From: Apostichopus japonicus
Lineage: Eukaryota > Echinodermata > Holothuroidea > Aspidochirotida > Stichopodidae
Assembly (NCBI RefSeq): GCF_037975245.1
Contig: NC_092564.1
Span: 7,601,984 to 7,665,983, forward strand
Length of the DNA: 64,000 bases
Direction: 5' to 3'
Each line of letters begins with the position of its first letter. Position 1 is the first letter of the stretch. This document shows positions 1-10,686 of the stretch, piece by piece. The translations under genes and the position numbers were made by a program. The notes beneath the pieces were generated by a model that saw only the letters and a program-made list of their open reading frames with translations, searched no databases and was not told the DNA's origin.

Positions 1-1450
1 CGTTTCTGAATGAGTTGCTCTTACATTTGGCATTAGTGAAAACATATATGATCACCAAAATAGAGACCCTTTAAAAGTAAAGTGTAGGTCCTAACCCTTG
101 ATGTCAACACGCTGGGGGGGGGGGTGGTCAACATCAATATGTCCCCGGATATCATGGGAAATATTACCACCTTGTCTTAGTGTCCTGTCAATTTATTTGG
201 CTCTACCGAGCCTTTATACGAATGCCAAGTTTCTCCCTACACTTGGTCAACGTGCCGCTCTTCTATAGGATTTGCTCCCTCCCTCTGAAAATACACGGAG
301 CATAAACTTTCCACATGTTGTGATATGTGAAGCCGGTGGCAACAAATGATAAACATGCAGTCAACTCACTAGCGCAGGGACGCATCCAGGATTTTATGAA
401 AAATGGGGTGTGGCAATGGGGTCGTTTAAGCCGACTCCCATGTAGGTTTACTGAGGTCTCCTTCCACCTCCCGCCCCCCACACACACATTAGCACAAAAG
501 ACAATGGTGCATTGCGAGGCATATTTAGACTGTTAATTAGATATACTATAGTATATTAAATAATAAACCGCAAAGTCGTGCATAAATACTACTTTTAAGG
601 TAATTTAAGGTGGTCAACCGAACCGTGGCACCACAACCCTCGCCCCCCCCCCCCCTTGAGGTGCGCCTGCAGTTTTTATTTGGCGTAAACCGATATAGTT
701 ATAAAGGGATAAGGCAACATTTACATAAAAGAAGACTGCAGCTGGGTGTTTATTTCTTCACTATTTGCATATTGCTGTGGGGCTTTTTGTGTGTGTTTTT
801 CGTCACGTCAATCGTGTTTCAACACGTGAGTTGCCATATTATTAGAGAATAACAAGATAAATCATTTATCTCTGGTCTTTCACAGTGGTTAGAGAAATCC
901 TTGTGATTACCCGATCAGCCATATCGTCCTGGGAAGCATTCTTTATTGAAGTTATCCAGGGTTTGGATTTCCTTTATCATACAAAGGTCTCAGAGGTTGT
1001 TGTTTCATTATTATTATCCGTTTTCTCAAGTTAGGTGCAAACATCAAATAAGACATATGTGCTCGTATTTTAATTTCTGCAAGTAATCACAGTAAACATG
1101 CTACAAAACGAACTGAACTCAACATAAGAATAACCGATTACAGCATAAAAAACGATCGGGTGAAGGACTATACTAGTACTACTACTACCGTTACCGAATT
1201 TGTCTCTATTCAAACACTTTCCGAAAGGATATTATTCGGCAGGTCAGTCGTGCAGTTATCCGAGAGCCTATGACTGTAATTGCGCAGAAAATGCCAAAAC
1301 AGCACATTGACATCGACTTAACCTGGCTCGGACATAAAGTTTAAAGAAAGAAAACTTACGGTTTTGATCAATTAATAGCTTAAAAAGAAGAATAATAAAG
1401 AATACTTTTACTCTAGTTTTCTGTATCGGTGTTATATCAGGTTGGCAGTC
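1..1450. other. Upstream intergenic DNA of the SLC5 gene
   Basis: No convincing coding region is seen. Two worn transposon-type ends are visible: a GGACGCATCCAGGATTTT motif near 378, resembling the hAT-type ends found elsewhere in the window, and a poly(C) run near 640-655 followed by GAGGTGCGCCTG. A poly(G) run lies at about 113-122. Just before the gene, TTATATCAG at 1432-1440 would serve as a 3' splice site. The first coding exon may therefore be preceded by an unseen non-coding 5'UTR exon. No clear TATA box was identified. Confidence 0.5.
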
Positions 1451-2011
1451 ATGTCTTTGTATTTGTCGCTTATAGACTTCGTTGTGTTACTCTTATTCCT
1501 GTTAGTATCTGCATCTTTTGGAGTCTATCATGCCTGCCGAGGCGGTCACCAGCGGTCCGCCGATGAATATCTTCTAGCTGATCGGAGTATGCATCCGATT
1601 CCGGTGGCTATATCAGTAGTAGTCAGTGCACTGTCGGCTGTTACATATCTGGGTGTACCGGCCGAAATCTACGTACATGGTCCCCAGTATGGCATCGTTG
1701 TCGGCAATAAACTTATTGTTTTGTTCTTCGTGGTGTTTTCGTTTTGTCCAGTTTTGTATCGCTTAAAATTAACCAGTATTAACGAATATTTGGAAATACG
1801 ATTCAATAGGCATGTCAGGTATCTATGTGCTGGGATTATTATATCAGCGTTTCCTATCTTTATGGGGATATCAATATACGGTCCGGCTTTGGCGCTGAAT
1901 GCCGTGTCTGGTCTGAGCCTTCCCGGCTCCATCATTGTGTCTGGCTTTGTCTGCACCTTCTATTCTACCATTGGTGGAATCAAAGCGGTGATGTGGGCAG
2001 ACGTGTTTCAG
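1451..2011 (+). CDS. SLC5A8-like: SLC5 sodium/solute cotransporter, coding exon 1
   Basis: This exon encodes residues 1-187 of a predicted 591-residue sodium-coupled transporter of the plasma membrane. The start is the ATG at 1451 (MSLYLSLIDFVV); the frame is open a few codons upstream but has no earlier ATG. The first membrane helix (about residues 6-25) is followed by the family motif SADEYLLADRSM and then AISVVVSALSAVTYLGVPAE, the region that in SLC5 proteins forms the unwound first core helix and sodium site. Further helices lie near 80-103, 127-150 and 158-178. The exon ends in WADVFQ, matching the conserved W-T/A-DVFQ of SLC5A5/A6/A8/A12, and is followed directly by GTAAGA at 2012. The splice is phase 0. 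Similarity is closest, from memory, to the SMCT/SMVT group (monocarboxylate, iodide or multivitamin carriers). Sequence alone does not fix the substrate. Confidence 0.93.
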
Positions 2012-2993
2012 GTAAGATATCAAAACAGCTTGTCTACTCAGGACCCCCCCCCCCTCCTCCCCTCTGAATACATAAGCTTATACCTAACATACCTCGGTTA
2101 CTAAAGGGAACTATGACCGTGCATTGATACTATAATATAGCATGCACAATGCCAGGAAGAAAACCACTGTGCGAACAACATTGGATTATTTCAATACCAC
2201 TTATATTGAGAAATAACCCTTTTAACACGATAAAAAATATGTTTACGACTTCAACATGTTTGCGATGCAAACATGAAAATGTCCTTTGATCCTTGTTGTA
2301 GTTCCTATGCTATGTGTGTCTTTGTGTATGTGACGCCCTAGCTTGTAAATACGGTATCTCAAGGAGAAAATATGTGAATGATATCATACTTGGTATATAT
2401 GTTGGTTTTTGTGAGGCGGTCTTGCATTTTAATGGATTAGTCAAGGGCTTAACGTAAAATTCTGAAAATGTCAGTATCTCCTCAACCGTATTTGCGATCA
2501 CGCTCATACTAGGCATGGTGATGTAACTACCTCTTAAGTAAATGTTCTTTGCAACAATTTTTACCTTATTTATATTCATGATGAGTGGAGCTTTGTAGGA
2601 AATTGTCAATAAACAACAAAATTTTTAATCACATATCTCTCAAGTAGTATGTCTCATTAGCTTTATACATGTGTACTTGGATAGTACAAGGTAAGTATAG
2701 TATATAATAATGAGATCATAAATGTTGACCTCATTAATATTCATGCATATATTGTTTTCATTCGATGTCACTATAAAATATAGACTTTGTCAACATAATT
2801 ACTGATTCCTGGTACCTTCTTTCATATCTTGCCACATTAGTCAATACATAATCCCTCTTCATTTTGGTGTGCACAAGTTCATGAATATAAACATGTATAC
2901 GGCTTCCCACACTATGAATATGTTAGGGCATCGGAACCACTAAACGTTTTCGCTTTCTGCTTTATATTGCAATGTATATGATATACAAATATT

Positions 2994-3120
2994 CTCGTTC
3001 TCGCCGTCATTGTTATTGTCGCCGTCGCCGTCACTCTCGCCGTCATTGTCATTGTCGGTGTCGCCGTCGCCGTCATTGTCGGTGTCGGTGTAGGTGGTTT
3101 CGTCGTTCTCGTTTTCCTCC
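2994..3120. repeat. Imperfect GTCGCC/GTCATT hexanucleotide repeat
   Basis: Units such as GCCGTC, ATTGTC and GGTGTC alternate for about 125 bp. Read on the minus strand they give an open frame rich in Asp, Asn and Gly (DNDGDGDTDND). It lies inside the SLC5 intron and in the antisense direction, so I treat it as a simple-sequence repeat and not as a gene. Confidence 0.75.
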
Positions 3121-3469
3121 TTTAACTGCACATGCATAGTTAAACCATTTATCCCAATATTCACAGTTATTGCTCTCGATAAGGTGTAATGACCATCTAC
3201 AGACGAGAAACCTTGCTGCGCCAGGCTAATCAATAAGCCAACATTACTGACATTACCAACTGCCTTTTATCTTTAGACCCAACTCTGTAACGTATCCGCT
3301 GAGGTAATGTTCGTGAGAAACTGAGATTTTGAGGGGGAAATGGTCAAACTTGTATCACCTATGCAAAACAGAGACTTGCCTATGTCAGGCTACTCCAGGC
3401 TGTTTCAGTTAACTTCTAAAGTTTCAACTTTTCTGGTGGAGGATCTTCACTAACATAGAAGTCGGCTTC

Positions 3470-3621
3470 AATGAACCCAGGCACCCCCCCCCCCCCTCCT
3501 TTATCCTTCGCCTCTTGCATTTCCATAAAATTTCAGTCCTCTATACCTATATCAGTCGGGGATTTGAATTTGGCTCACCACCCCCCCCCCTCCCACCCCC
3601 CATTTGCAATCCATGCCACTG
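3470..3621. repeat. Poly(C)-rich remnant of a hAT-type element
   Basis: Two poly(C) runs lie near 3483-3496 and 3582-3592. The segment ends in CCATGCCACTG at about 3611-3621, the complement of a CAGTGGC end like those of the delimited hAT-type elements in this window. I found no matching left end or target duplication, so this is a partial or worn copy. Confidence 0.4.
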
Positions 3622-3719
3622 AAGCTGATCAATAATTGTGGAATTCAGTAGTGTAGTTTATTGGGGAGGTATAATTAACGTCTTACAACAGACTGTATAC
3701 AAAATTTCATTACACTTAA

Positions 3720-4176
3720 AGATCTGCTTTATTGGCAGATTGCTCCAATTTTAGCACGCTATGGCTAGACAAGTTTTGTGATTACATAATCGACCTGCCA
3801 CGGTCGTAAATCGACCTCAGGCTCTACAATTAGCCTGCATAGCTTCTTAACATCCTTGGGCTCTTTGTGTAAACACTGTGTGGAAATGTGTTCATGTGAT
3901 GTCCACAGTGTAGTTAATCATACAACGTTCACACAAAGACCTTCATACAAGACAAAATGTGTGGCAGGCGTTGCAGACTAATTGGTAAAAAGAGGTAATT
4001 TTACGACCAAGGCAGGTCGATTACGTAATCTCAAGAAAGTTTTCCATGATAGCGTGTTGTCATGGAAAAATTTCTTGAGATTACGTAATCGACCTGCCTT
4101 GGTCGTAAAATGACCTCTTTTTACCAATTAGTCTGCAACGCCTGCCACATATTTTTGGGGTCTATACAGCAGACCC
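3720..4176. mobile_element. TTAA-flanked non-autonomous DNA transposon (MITE)
   Basis: A TTAA at 3716-3719 and another at 4177-4180 flank a 457-bp segment whose ends are inverted and similar: AGATCTGCTTTATTGG on the left, GGGTCTGCTGTATAGA read inward from the right (11 of 16 match). TTAA target duplications are known from the Kolobok and piggyBac superfamilies. There is no coding capacity. The inner part holds three versions of one sequence (ATTACGTAATCGACCTGCC...GGTCGTAAA): a diverged one near 3780-3830 and the two arms of the palindrome. Superfamily assignment is inference. Confidence 0.6.
3960..4149. repeat. 190-bp near-perfect palindrome
   Basis: The arms meet at about 4054/4055. The left arm begins TGTGGCAGGCGTTGCAGACT and the right arm ends in its complement. 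They differ at only a few positions, for example GAGGTAATT against GAGGTCATT. A transcript of the SLC5 intron would fold here into a stem of about 90 bp. The high arm identity implies recent formation or ongoing arm-to-arm conversion. Confidence 0.92.
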
Positions 4177-4357
4177 TTAAAGCAGGTTTATTCATCCCAT
4201 TGGGAAAAAATTACTTTACTCGTAAAAGTGTGTTTCTATATTGAAAACATATAGTTATGGTTCAAATTCAAAATTTTGAGAGAATTCAGTATACTATAAG
4301 TAACACCTAATGTACAAATTGAATTTAATATTTTCCTCTTCCCGTTTTCTCTTACAG

Positions 4358-5572
4358 AGTATGATCATGCTGTGTGGATTCTTAGTCACTGCTATTGCCT
4401 GCTGTATTCAGGTTGGTGGACTTGACGAAGTATTCCATATCAACGCACGTGACGGTCGCGACACTGTCTTTGATTTCCGTATCGACCCTAGAGTACGTCA
4501 CAGTTTCTGGGCGGTCTTTTTCGGGCTTGGAATTCAGTCTGCATCATACATCGGCTGTAGTCAAATGATCGTTCAACGGTATATGACCTGCCGAACACTA
4601 CGCCAGTCTCAGGCAGCCGCAGGAATCGGTACATCGCTGATGGGTCTGGTAGAACTTATTGCTGTGATTACCGGTGTTTGCATGTACGCCTTCTACGCTG
4701 GCTGTGATCCCGTCAGCTCTGGTAAAGTAAGTCGAGCTGACCAGCTTATGGTGTACATTGTCGTAGATTTGTTCGAGAATACACCAGGTGTAGCCGGATT
4801 CATCATTTCAGCTGTATTTAGTTCCGCGTTGAGCACGACATCTTCTGGCATCAATGCCATTGCAGCAGTGGTTGGGTATGACGTCATCAAAACACAATTC
4901 CCCGGAATTCAGGGGGTAAAGTTTACATTCGTTTTGAAAGCTGTGTCCGTTATCTTTGGTTTAATATCAATACTGACAGCGTTTTTGGCATCCATCATGG
5001 GCCCTATATTGCCTTTGACTCTAACAATAGCAGGCGCTTTCATGTCGCCAATCTTTGGCGTCTTTTGTCTTGGTATATTTTTTCCATGGAGCAACGCGAA
5101 AGGAGCTCTCGCCGGCCTGATCTGTGCCCTAGCAACCGGAATTTGGCTCGTGATAGGGTCACAAATGTACCCACCAGTCAGTGAAGACCCTCCACTCTTT
5201 ACCGACCAATGCGACGACATACTAAGCATGAACGGGACAACTATGATGACGTCATTGGTAGAACCAACAACAAGCGCTACGATACAAGCTGTTGGTGGTC
5301 TACCAATGATCGCTCAGATATACTCTTTATCGTATGCTTATTTGGCACCTCTTAACACGTGTATTACCATCTTTGTAGGAATGATAGTTAGTCTTTTGAC
5401 AGGACCCACCGATATCGCAACATTGGATCCTACCTTGGTGAGCCCACTCATCCGTACGGTATGCTGTTGCAAGACCCGAGGACGTGACGATGAAATTAAA
5501 ATGAAAGAAACAAGTGGACCAATTTATGAGCTCGTAGAAACTAAACTGAAGGGGAAACGAACCGAAGTTTAG
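4358..5572 (+). CDS. SLC5A8-like: SLC5 sodium/solute cotransporter, coding exon 2 (to stop)
   Basis: A single uninterrupted exon encodes residues 188-591, following a pyrimidine-rich CTCTTACAG acceptor. Family landmarks include CSQMIVQRYMTCRT (about 254-267, matching the N/S-Q-x-VQR-Y motif of SLC5 carriers) and FSSALSTTSSGINAIAAV (about 341-358). Those serines correspond to the Na2-site helix (TM8 in vSGLT). PILPLTLTIAGAFMSPIFGVFCLGIFFPW follows, with later helices after it. An extracellular-type loop near 400 carries a possible N-glycosylation site (NGT). The cytoplasmic tail ends R-T-E-V, a class I PDZ ligand pattern. Total length (591) is close to the roughly 610 of human SLC5A8. Having all C-terminal two-thirds in one exon differs from the multi-exon vertebrate genes. 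Confidence 0.95.
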   Translation, partial: SMIMLCGFLVTAIACCIQVGGLDEVFHINARDGRDTVFDFRIDPRVRHSFWAVFFGLGIQSASYIGCSQMIVQRYMTCRTLRQSQAAAGIGTSLMGLVELIAVITGVCMYAFYAGCDPVSSGKVSRADQLMVYIVVDLFENTPGVAGFIISAVFSSALSTTSSGINAIAAVVGYDVIKTQFPGIQGVKFTFVLKAVSVIFGLISILTAFLASIMGPILPLTLTIAGAFMSPIFGVFCLGIFFPWSNAKGALAGLICALATGIWLVIGSQMYPPVSEDPPLFTDQCDDILSMNGTTMMTSLVEPTTSATIQAVGGLPMIAQIYSLSYAYLAPLNTCITIFVGMIVSLLTGPTDIATLDPTLVSPLIRTVCCCKTRGRDDEIKMKETSGPIYELVETKLKGKRTEV

Positions 5573-5755
5573 AGGACGAAATCACGAACTAAGTTTTCTA
5601 TAGCCCTGTGACAGTTAATTGTTGTATTATATGAAGTATTAAAAATGCTTCTGTTCTTTGATTAATGGTGACCCTATGTGGTTACAACCAGTTGGCCTTT
5701 CCTAATAATATAATGTGAGTTATTAACGGTGTAGTACAATATACATAACATTTTA

Positions 5756-5761
5756 AATAAA
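5756..5761 (+). terminator. Candidate polyadenylation signal of the SLC5 gene
   Basis: A canonical AATAAA occurs about 184 nt after the TAG stop, giving a short 3'UTR. No transcript evidence is available, so the cleavage site is inferred. Confidence 0.6.
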
Positions 5762-8700
5762 ATGCTTTAGGGTTTCTATATTGCAGTTTATTCCTATAAT
5801 TCGTTTATAAAGTTCGGTTTTGGTGCAAAAAAGTGACATCGTACATTTTTTGTGTGCCTTTCCCTTCCCTTCCATCCTAATAGTCTAGTAACGTATCATC
5901 AACCTGTGGCAAATGCATGGAGAGCTTTAGCAAAATGTGACAAAAGGTTCATGCAGTGACTGCATTTTTAATCTTTCATGAAGAAAAAAATGTGAAGAAA
6001 GGGTGGCAGGAATTAACAGTTACATTAACGGGACAGAAGAAGGAGGAGTTCATAAAGTTAGGCACAGATATTAACTACGGTGTATTCGGTATCTCCTTCT
6101 ATAAATATATAGGTTAATATATAGGTAATAGGTGGATCGCAATCAGCAGCATATATATTTCGATTAACTTGGGGTCCGGGCCAAGAATTAGATGTTTTCC
6201 TATGCGAGCGACTCCCTTTTTATTTAGGCCCGCCCTCCAATGCCAGGCGCTTCTCCCCTCCCAACTTCATGGCGTCATGCAGCCGGTTAGAGTGCATAGG
6301 GATATGCCGATAAACAGAAGCATGCATGAATAGCATCTTTAACAGAACAATGTTGCAATTTATCCTTTTTCGATGTTTATAAAGAAAATATAATATCCAA
6401 CAAGATCATTTGCAATTATATGAGTAGGTCACGGTACCAGCTGCAAGAAGGCACACACAAGGGTTTTGAGCCCTCGCAAAGTAGCCTGATTTCAACCTCC
6501 GGAGAGTACTGAGACAAATAAGGTAGATGCGAATTGAAAAATATAGATTAGTAAGTGATGAGATATGAGTTTTATTAAAGTTGAAATATCAAATTGAGAG
6601 TGTCGGATAAATACGAGGTGCGCATCAGGGCATATTGTTCATGAGGCCTGTTTGGAATTTTATTGTCAGAGCCATCAACTTTCTCAATCGGTATAACTTA
6701 GTCGTGGATGTATGCCCAGTTTCAACTACATACTTGAGAGATCCAATAATCTTATCTCCTTCCCGGCGAGCCATGCCCACCCCATTTCTAACGTTTGAAA
6801 AACGATAATAATATTTCTTCTCTGTGAATAAATTCTCTAAAATATTCATCCAAGCAGCAACATATAGTACCTGCTGAAAAATGGATTTGACTTTCTCCAC
6901 GACCACGATTATGTTAGAAAACCCTCTGAATAAACATTCAATGCGACATTTAATGTCTATTCAGATATGCGACTTTACTTTGAAGATTATAAAGAGAAAG
7001 TACGATACCCCTCCCCTCCCCATACTTTCCTACCTTCCTCCTTAAATTTACCCCTCACATCCATCCAAAGTTGGCTCAAGCCAGTAACATCTCTCTATTT
7101 ATTTGGCAATAGACATAGCTATAAACAGCCATTTTGTCTATAAAAGTGATAGAGCGCCATCTATTTTCGCTCAACTTATTTGGAAACTTCGACCATTTCT
7201 CAGCTTCAATCATCCAAGTACGATCTTTATATCAAGCAATTAAAAATGACCGGGGGGGGGGGGGGTGCCGTAAGTGGGTTCTAGATGGAGCTATAAACCC
7301 GAGTTCAACTGGGGGGGTCAGTAAGATATGGAGGTGGCCCGGGAATGTACGTATGAGATAAAGTACAGTTCTCTTAATGATAAAATTCAGGATAAGTGAA
7401 ATGTGAGAAAATGGCCCAGTATCGAATCAGTATCTTGAATGCTTGTGTGAGGTCGTATCCGACGGAAGGGGGGTGGGGGAGGGTGAAGAATAACGTATTC
7501 TCCTCTTAATAATGAAATTCAGGCAAACTGAAAGGTGCGAAAAGGGGCCCAGTATCGACCTGCCTCTCTACGCATCTGTAAGTAATGAATCAGCTCCTGC
7601 AGGTTAGCGAAATTTAAACCAGACTAGAATGGGAAAAGAAGGAGGTGCATGGCAGACAATCAATCATGTTCAGATTGGAAGCGAAATAAAATAAAGTAGA
7701 GCCAGCCAGAGGAAGGAAAAACCTGACTGTACTGGGGGAGGGGGGTCCTCAGCCCTGGCAAAACCACCCTCCCAGGAGTATTTCGCCTTTAAAAAATCCC
7801 TTCACGGTGGCTGGGCTGTTCCGCGGATTACCCAACAAGCACGTCCACACTTTTAAGTCGTGAAAAATACTGTATATAGGTTCGCATATTTTCATAAAAA
7901 GAGCAAGATAACTGACGAGGTTGGTCTCTTGACTTTCGTCTATACAAGCACACAGTGTATAATCAGGGAGTTGCTCCATAACAACTCCCTGGTATAATAG
8001 TCGGTTTTCCTTCCAGATAAAACAACAACAACGCTACCTCATCTCGAATTACGTCAGCATGCAAAATTACCCTTCCATCGATATAAAACTCAAGCTGATT
8101 GGACAAAATTTAGGTTCGTATAAATGTCATTCTCCAATGACAGACTCGTGTAAGATTTGCAGACTCTTGAGTTATCTTTTGTTCTCAATCGCTTTGTACA
8201 TAATTGTATTGACAAGTACGCAAAACATGCTACAAACTGTTGACTAATTTTACTTGATGTCAAACGCACATACCCCAAAGAAAACGTTCTTTAAAAGAAT
8301 ATATATTTAAAAATATCATCTACGAGTATCATTGCTTTGCCGTAAGGAATTTCTCGCACAGTCAATTTTATGGAGGGGGTTACTAGCTACTTGTCCTGAA
8401 TGGTTTAACATTTAGTTTTGTATTTAGGTGAAGTTGACATAGAATTGTGTATTTCCATTGATTAAATAGCATTATGTAACAACATGGGCAAATTTGTACC
8501 TAACTACTTGTAATATAGTAGATGTCACATTAATTCAGATTTCACTCTTTTCGTCCCCGGCGAAATAAACCCCCTAAGCAAACAGTGAAATAGGCCACAT
8601 CAGTGATACCTTCCTTCGAGATGAGCCTACCAATTGCTTATTCGGAGCGTAAATTAATATGACACAGAAAATACATATTATTATGTATTAATTTCAGTGG

Positions 8701-9026
8701 TAGGTCACAGTGGTGTAGGTTTGGTCTATATATATGACATCACAAACTATTGCGCCATACCTCACCCAAATAAGTTCAAGAAATTTCGTTCTCACATCAA
8801 ATGTATGTATTAAATTAAATATCCATATCATATACTATAGAGTACTTTTCGTAACTACTGGTACCCTACATGTGAGCATTTGGACAGTCAATAGAAAATA
8901 CACAACGGTAAGATTCACGAAAACGAAGTCTACTTTTACGCATTGGATTGCGCAAGGACAGGAACTTGAGAAGTAGAAGTAGAAAGGCAAGTAGCTATGT
9001 TGTGGCCTAAGGTTCGAGTCCGTTTA
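5762..9026. other. Intergenic DNA without recognised genes
   Basis: Open frames here, such as the 93-codon one on the minus strand at 6625-6906, show no family motif I recognise. A poly(G) run lies at 7251-7265. The purine-rich stretches around 7460-7490 and 7735-7745 resemble transposon ends but could not be delimited. A GGTTCGAGTCC sequence at 9011-9021 matches a tRNA-type B box with no recognisable A box. Confidence 0.5.
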
Positions 9027-9037
9027 TGAAAGGAAAA

Positions 9038-9320
9038 GGCCGTGGCTATTCTTACGACGAGTCGTAACAATTATTTATAAACTATTCTTACGACAAAGGC
9101 AAATTCAAGTGCAGTAAAGTAAATAAAGCAACTGCCATGTAGTAGGGGTAACCCTAACCCTAAACATAACCCTAAACCTCAATCCTAACCCTTACCCTAA
9201 CCCTAACCGCAAATTATTGTTACTCCTCGTCGTAAAAATAGTACTCCTGGTCATGAAAATAGCAACTGCGCATGCGTAGTCGGAAATTATTCTTACAACT
9301 AGTCGTAAGAATAGCCACTT
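9038..9320. mobile_element. 283-bp inverted-repeat element carrying telomere-like repeats
   Basis: The ends are inverted: GTGGCTATTCTTACGAC near the left and its complement GTCGTAAGAATAGCCAC near the right. An 11-bp direct repeat TGAAAGGAAAA flanks the unit at 9027-9037 and 9321-9331, as expected of a target-site duplication. Further GTCGTAAGAATA-like motifs occur inside. A duplication of 9-11 bp would suit a Mutator-like element; that assignment is inference. There is no coding capacity. Confidence 0.75.
9149..9208. repeat. Degenerate interstitial CCCTAA (telomere-type) repeat
   Basis: About nine CCCTAA-like units, several with substitutions (CCTAAACATAA, CCTCAATC, CCCTTA), run across 60 bp. 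The motif is the complement of the TTAGGG telomere repeat shared by vertebrates, echinoderms and many other metazoans. It lies wholly inside the inverted-repeat element at 9038-9320. Confidence 0.88.
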
Positions 9321-10376
9321 TGAAAGGAAAACACTTGAACCAGAACTTTGATTGCTCTCAGACACGCCCTAATTCCTTCCAAGAGAAAATTCACTTAGCC
9401 TAACGTTATACAGTATGATATGGTGTTGGTAATCTAAAGGATATACTGAAACTTGTCACTGATACTGTCATTGTTTTAGGGTGAGTTGACCAGACGTACC
9501 CGGGCCCGAATGCCGGGGACAGACCCCGATTTCAATGTTTCGTCCCAGATCAACAATTAAGTGTGCCCGAAAATGTCACAGATTTAACAAGAAGTCCCTG
9601 AACTTTTAATATACAATATTTTATTCACAACAGATCTAGAAAAGTTGCATAAATCTACCTTCCAGCCTGTTATAATAACAAGTCATTAAAATCCCATAGA
9701 TGTACCAATTACGGTGTGGCACCCCATCCCCTTAACCACTTCCACGTTCCATCTTCAACATTTTGTTCCAGATTCCTTTTTGAAAAGTATGGTCACCTTA
9801 TTTTAGGACAGTGCTATCCTCCCGTGGATGCAAGTCAGGTGAGTGTTGCTATAGAATTTTATAATTTACAGACCAGGGCGAAATTCTGGGATATCTACAA
9901 ACTTGTGGGCATTAGAATGAAGCATTTAACTATTTTCAAATGTCACTGGATGCGCACCACACAGATCACGAAAGTCATCACTGACCAATTTTTTAAGTCT
10001 AACTCTGACTAATGACCAGATTATCTGATGAAACAGGGGGCCTGTGGGTGCAGGTGAGGATGGATGGTGGTAGGGGTTGCATGGGGCTTGCCTTTCCTTT
10101 GTTTTTTGGATCCACTCATGGAAGGACCTGTGACAATTTCGAGGGGCATCAGCCCCCACAGAGCTATATGCCCCTGTTTGAAATGATTGTAAATTTCAAA
10201 GATTTCAGGTACAGTAAAGTGTGTTTGTAGGCCTTCTCGCCCAGTACAGCCTACCGTGCAGATATTTCTCATCAAAGACTTACAGTATATGACTGATTGT
10301 AGGCATGGACGAGTAACATACTTGACTCTCGGAGCTGTAAACTGCATGGTAGGAGATAGGTAAGAGCGGGGTAAAG

Positions 10377-10678
10377 CAGGCGCGTAGCGAGGAATTTGCC
10401 AAAGGAGGGGCGAAACTGTAGGCAATCTATCAGAGCCGTAGAAACAGCATTGCAAACTATCTAGGCGTAGCTCCACCATGGTTGGCGCTAAGCGTACAAG
10501 AAAATTTTGGCTGAAAATGCCTCCCAGATTGCTGGAAATGGCACTTCCCAGGCCTTTTAAGTTGCATCTTAGCATTTTCTCTTTTGAAATTACCAGCGAT
10601 ATAATAAAAACATACCCAAAAAATATGCTCAAGGGGGGGCGGCTTCCCCCTTCACCCCCCCCCTTGGCTACGCACCTG
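10377..10678 (-). mobile_element. Short hAT-type element, family B, copy 1
   Basis: The + strand begins CAGGCGCGTAGCGAGG and ends CCTTGGCTACGCACCTG, an inverted pair. It is flanked by GGGTAAAG (10369-10376) and GGGTGAAG (10679-10686), an 8-bp target duplication with one change, as expected for hAT. The interior is shared, in the opposite direction, with 12685-12951 and 59515-59782. The 231-codon minus-strand open frame across this area (10021-10716) is a chance product of the element and its flank. Confidence 0.82.
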
Positions 10679-10686
10679 GGGTGAAG

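Larger units (their letters stand above)
2012..4357 (+). other. Intron of the SLC5 gene
   Basis: The 2,346-bp intron runs from a GTAAGA donor after the DVFQ codons to TTTTCTCTTACAG, and joins the two reading frames in phase 0 (DVFQ|SMIM). A poly(C) run starts about 30 bp inside the donor. The intron also holds an imperfect GTCGCC/GTCATT repeat, a poly(C)-rich transposon remnant and a TTAA-flanked MITE with a large palindrome; each is listed separately. The rest (2100-2990, 3120-3470) shows nothing I can identify. Confidence 0.88.

Noticed and set aside
2940-3233. Acidic Asp/Asn/Gly-rich minus-strand frame
   Set aside because: It is the translation of a hexanucleotide repeat inside and antisense to the SLC5 intron.
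9716-10012. Possible exon (FLFEKYGHLILGQCYPPVDASQ) bounded by a TTCCAG acceptor and a GTGAGT donor
   Set aside because: The splice signals look good, but I recognise no family, see no partner exons nearby, and a single short stretch is not enough to call a gene.
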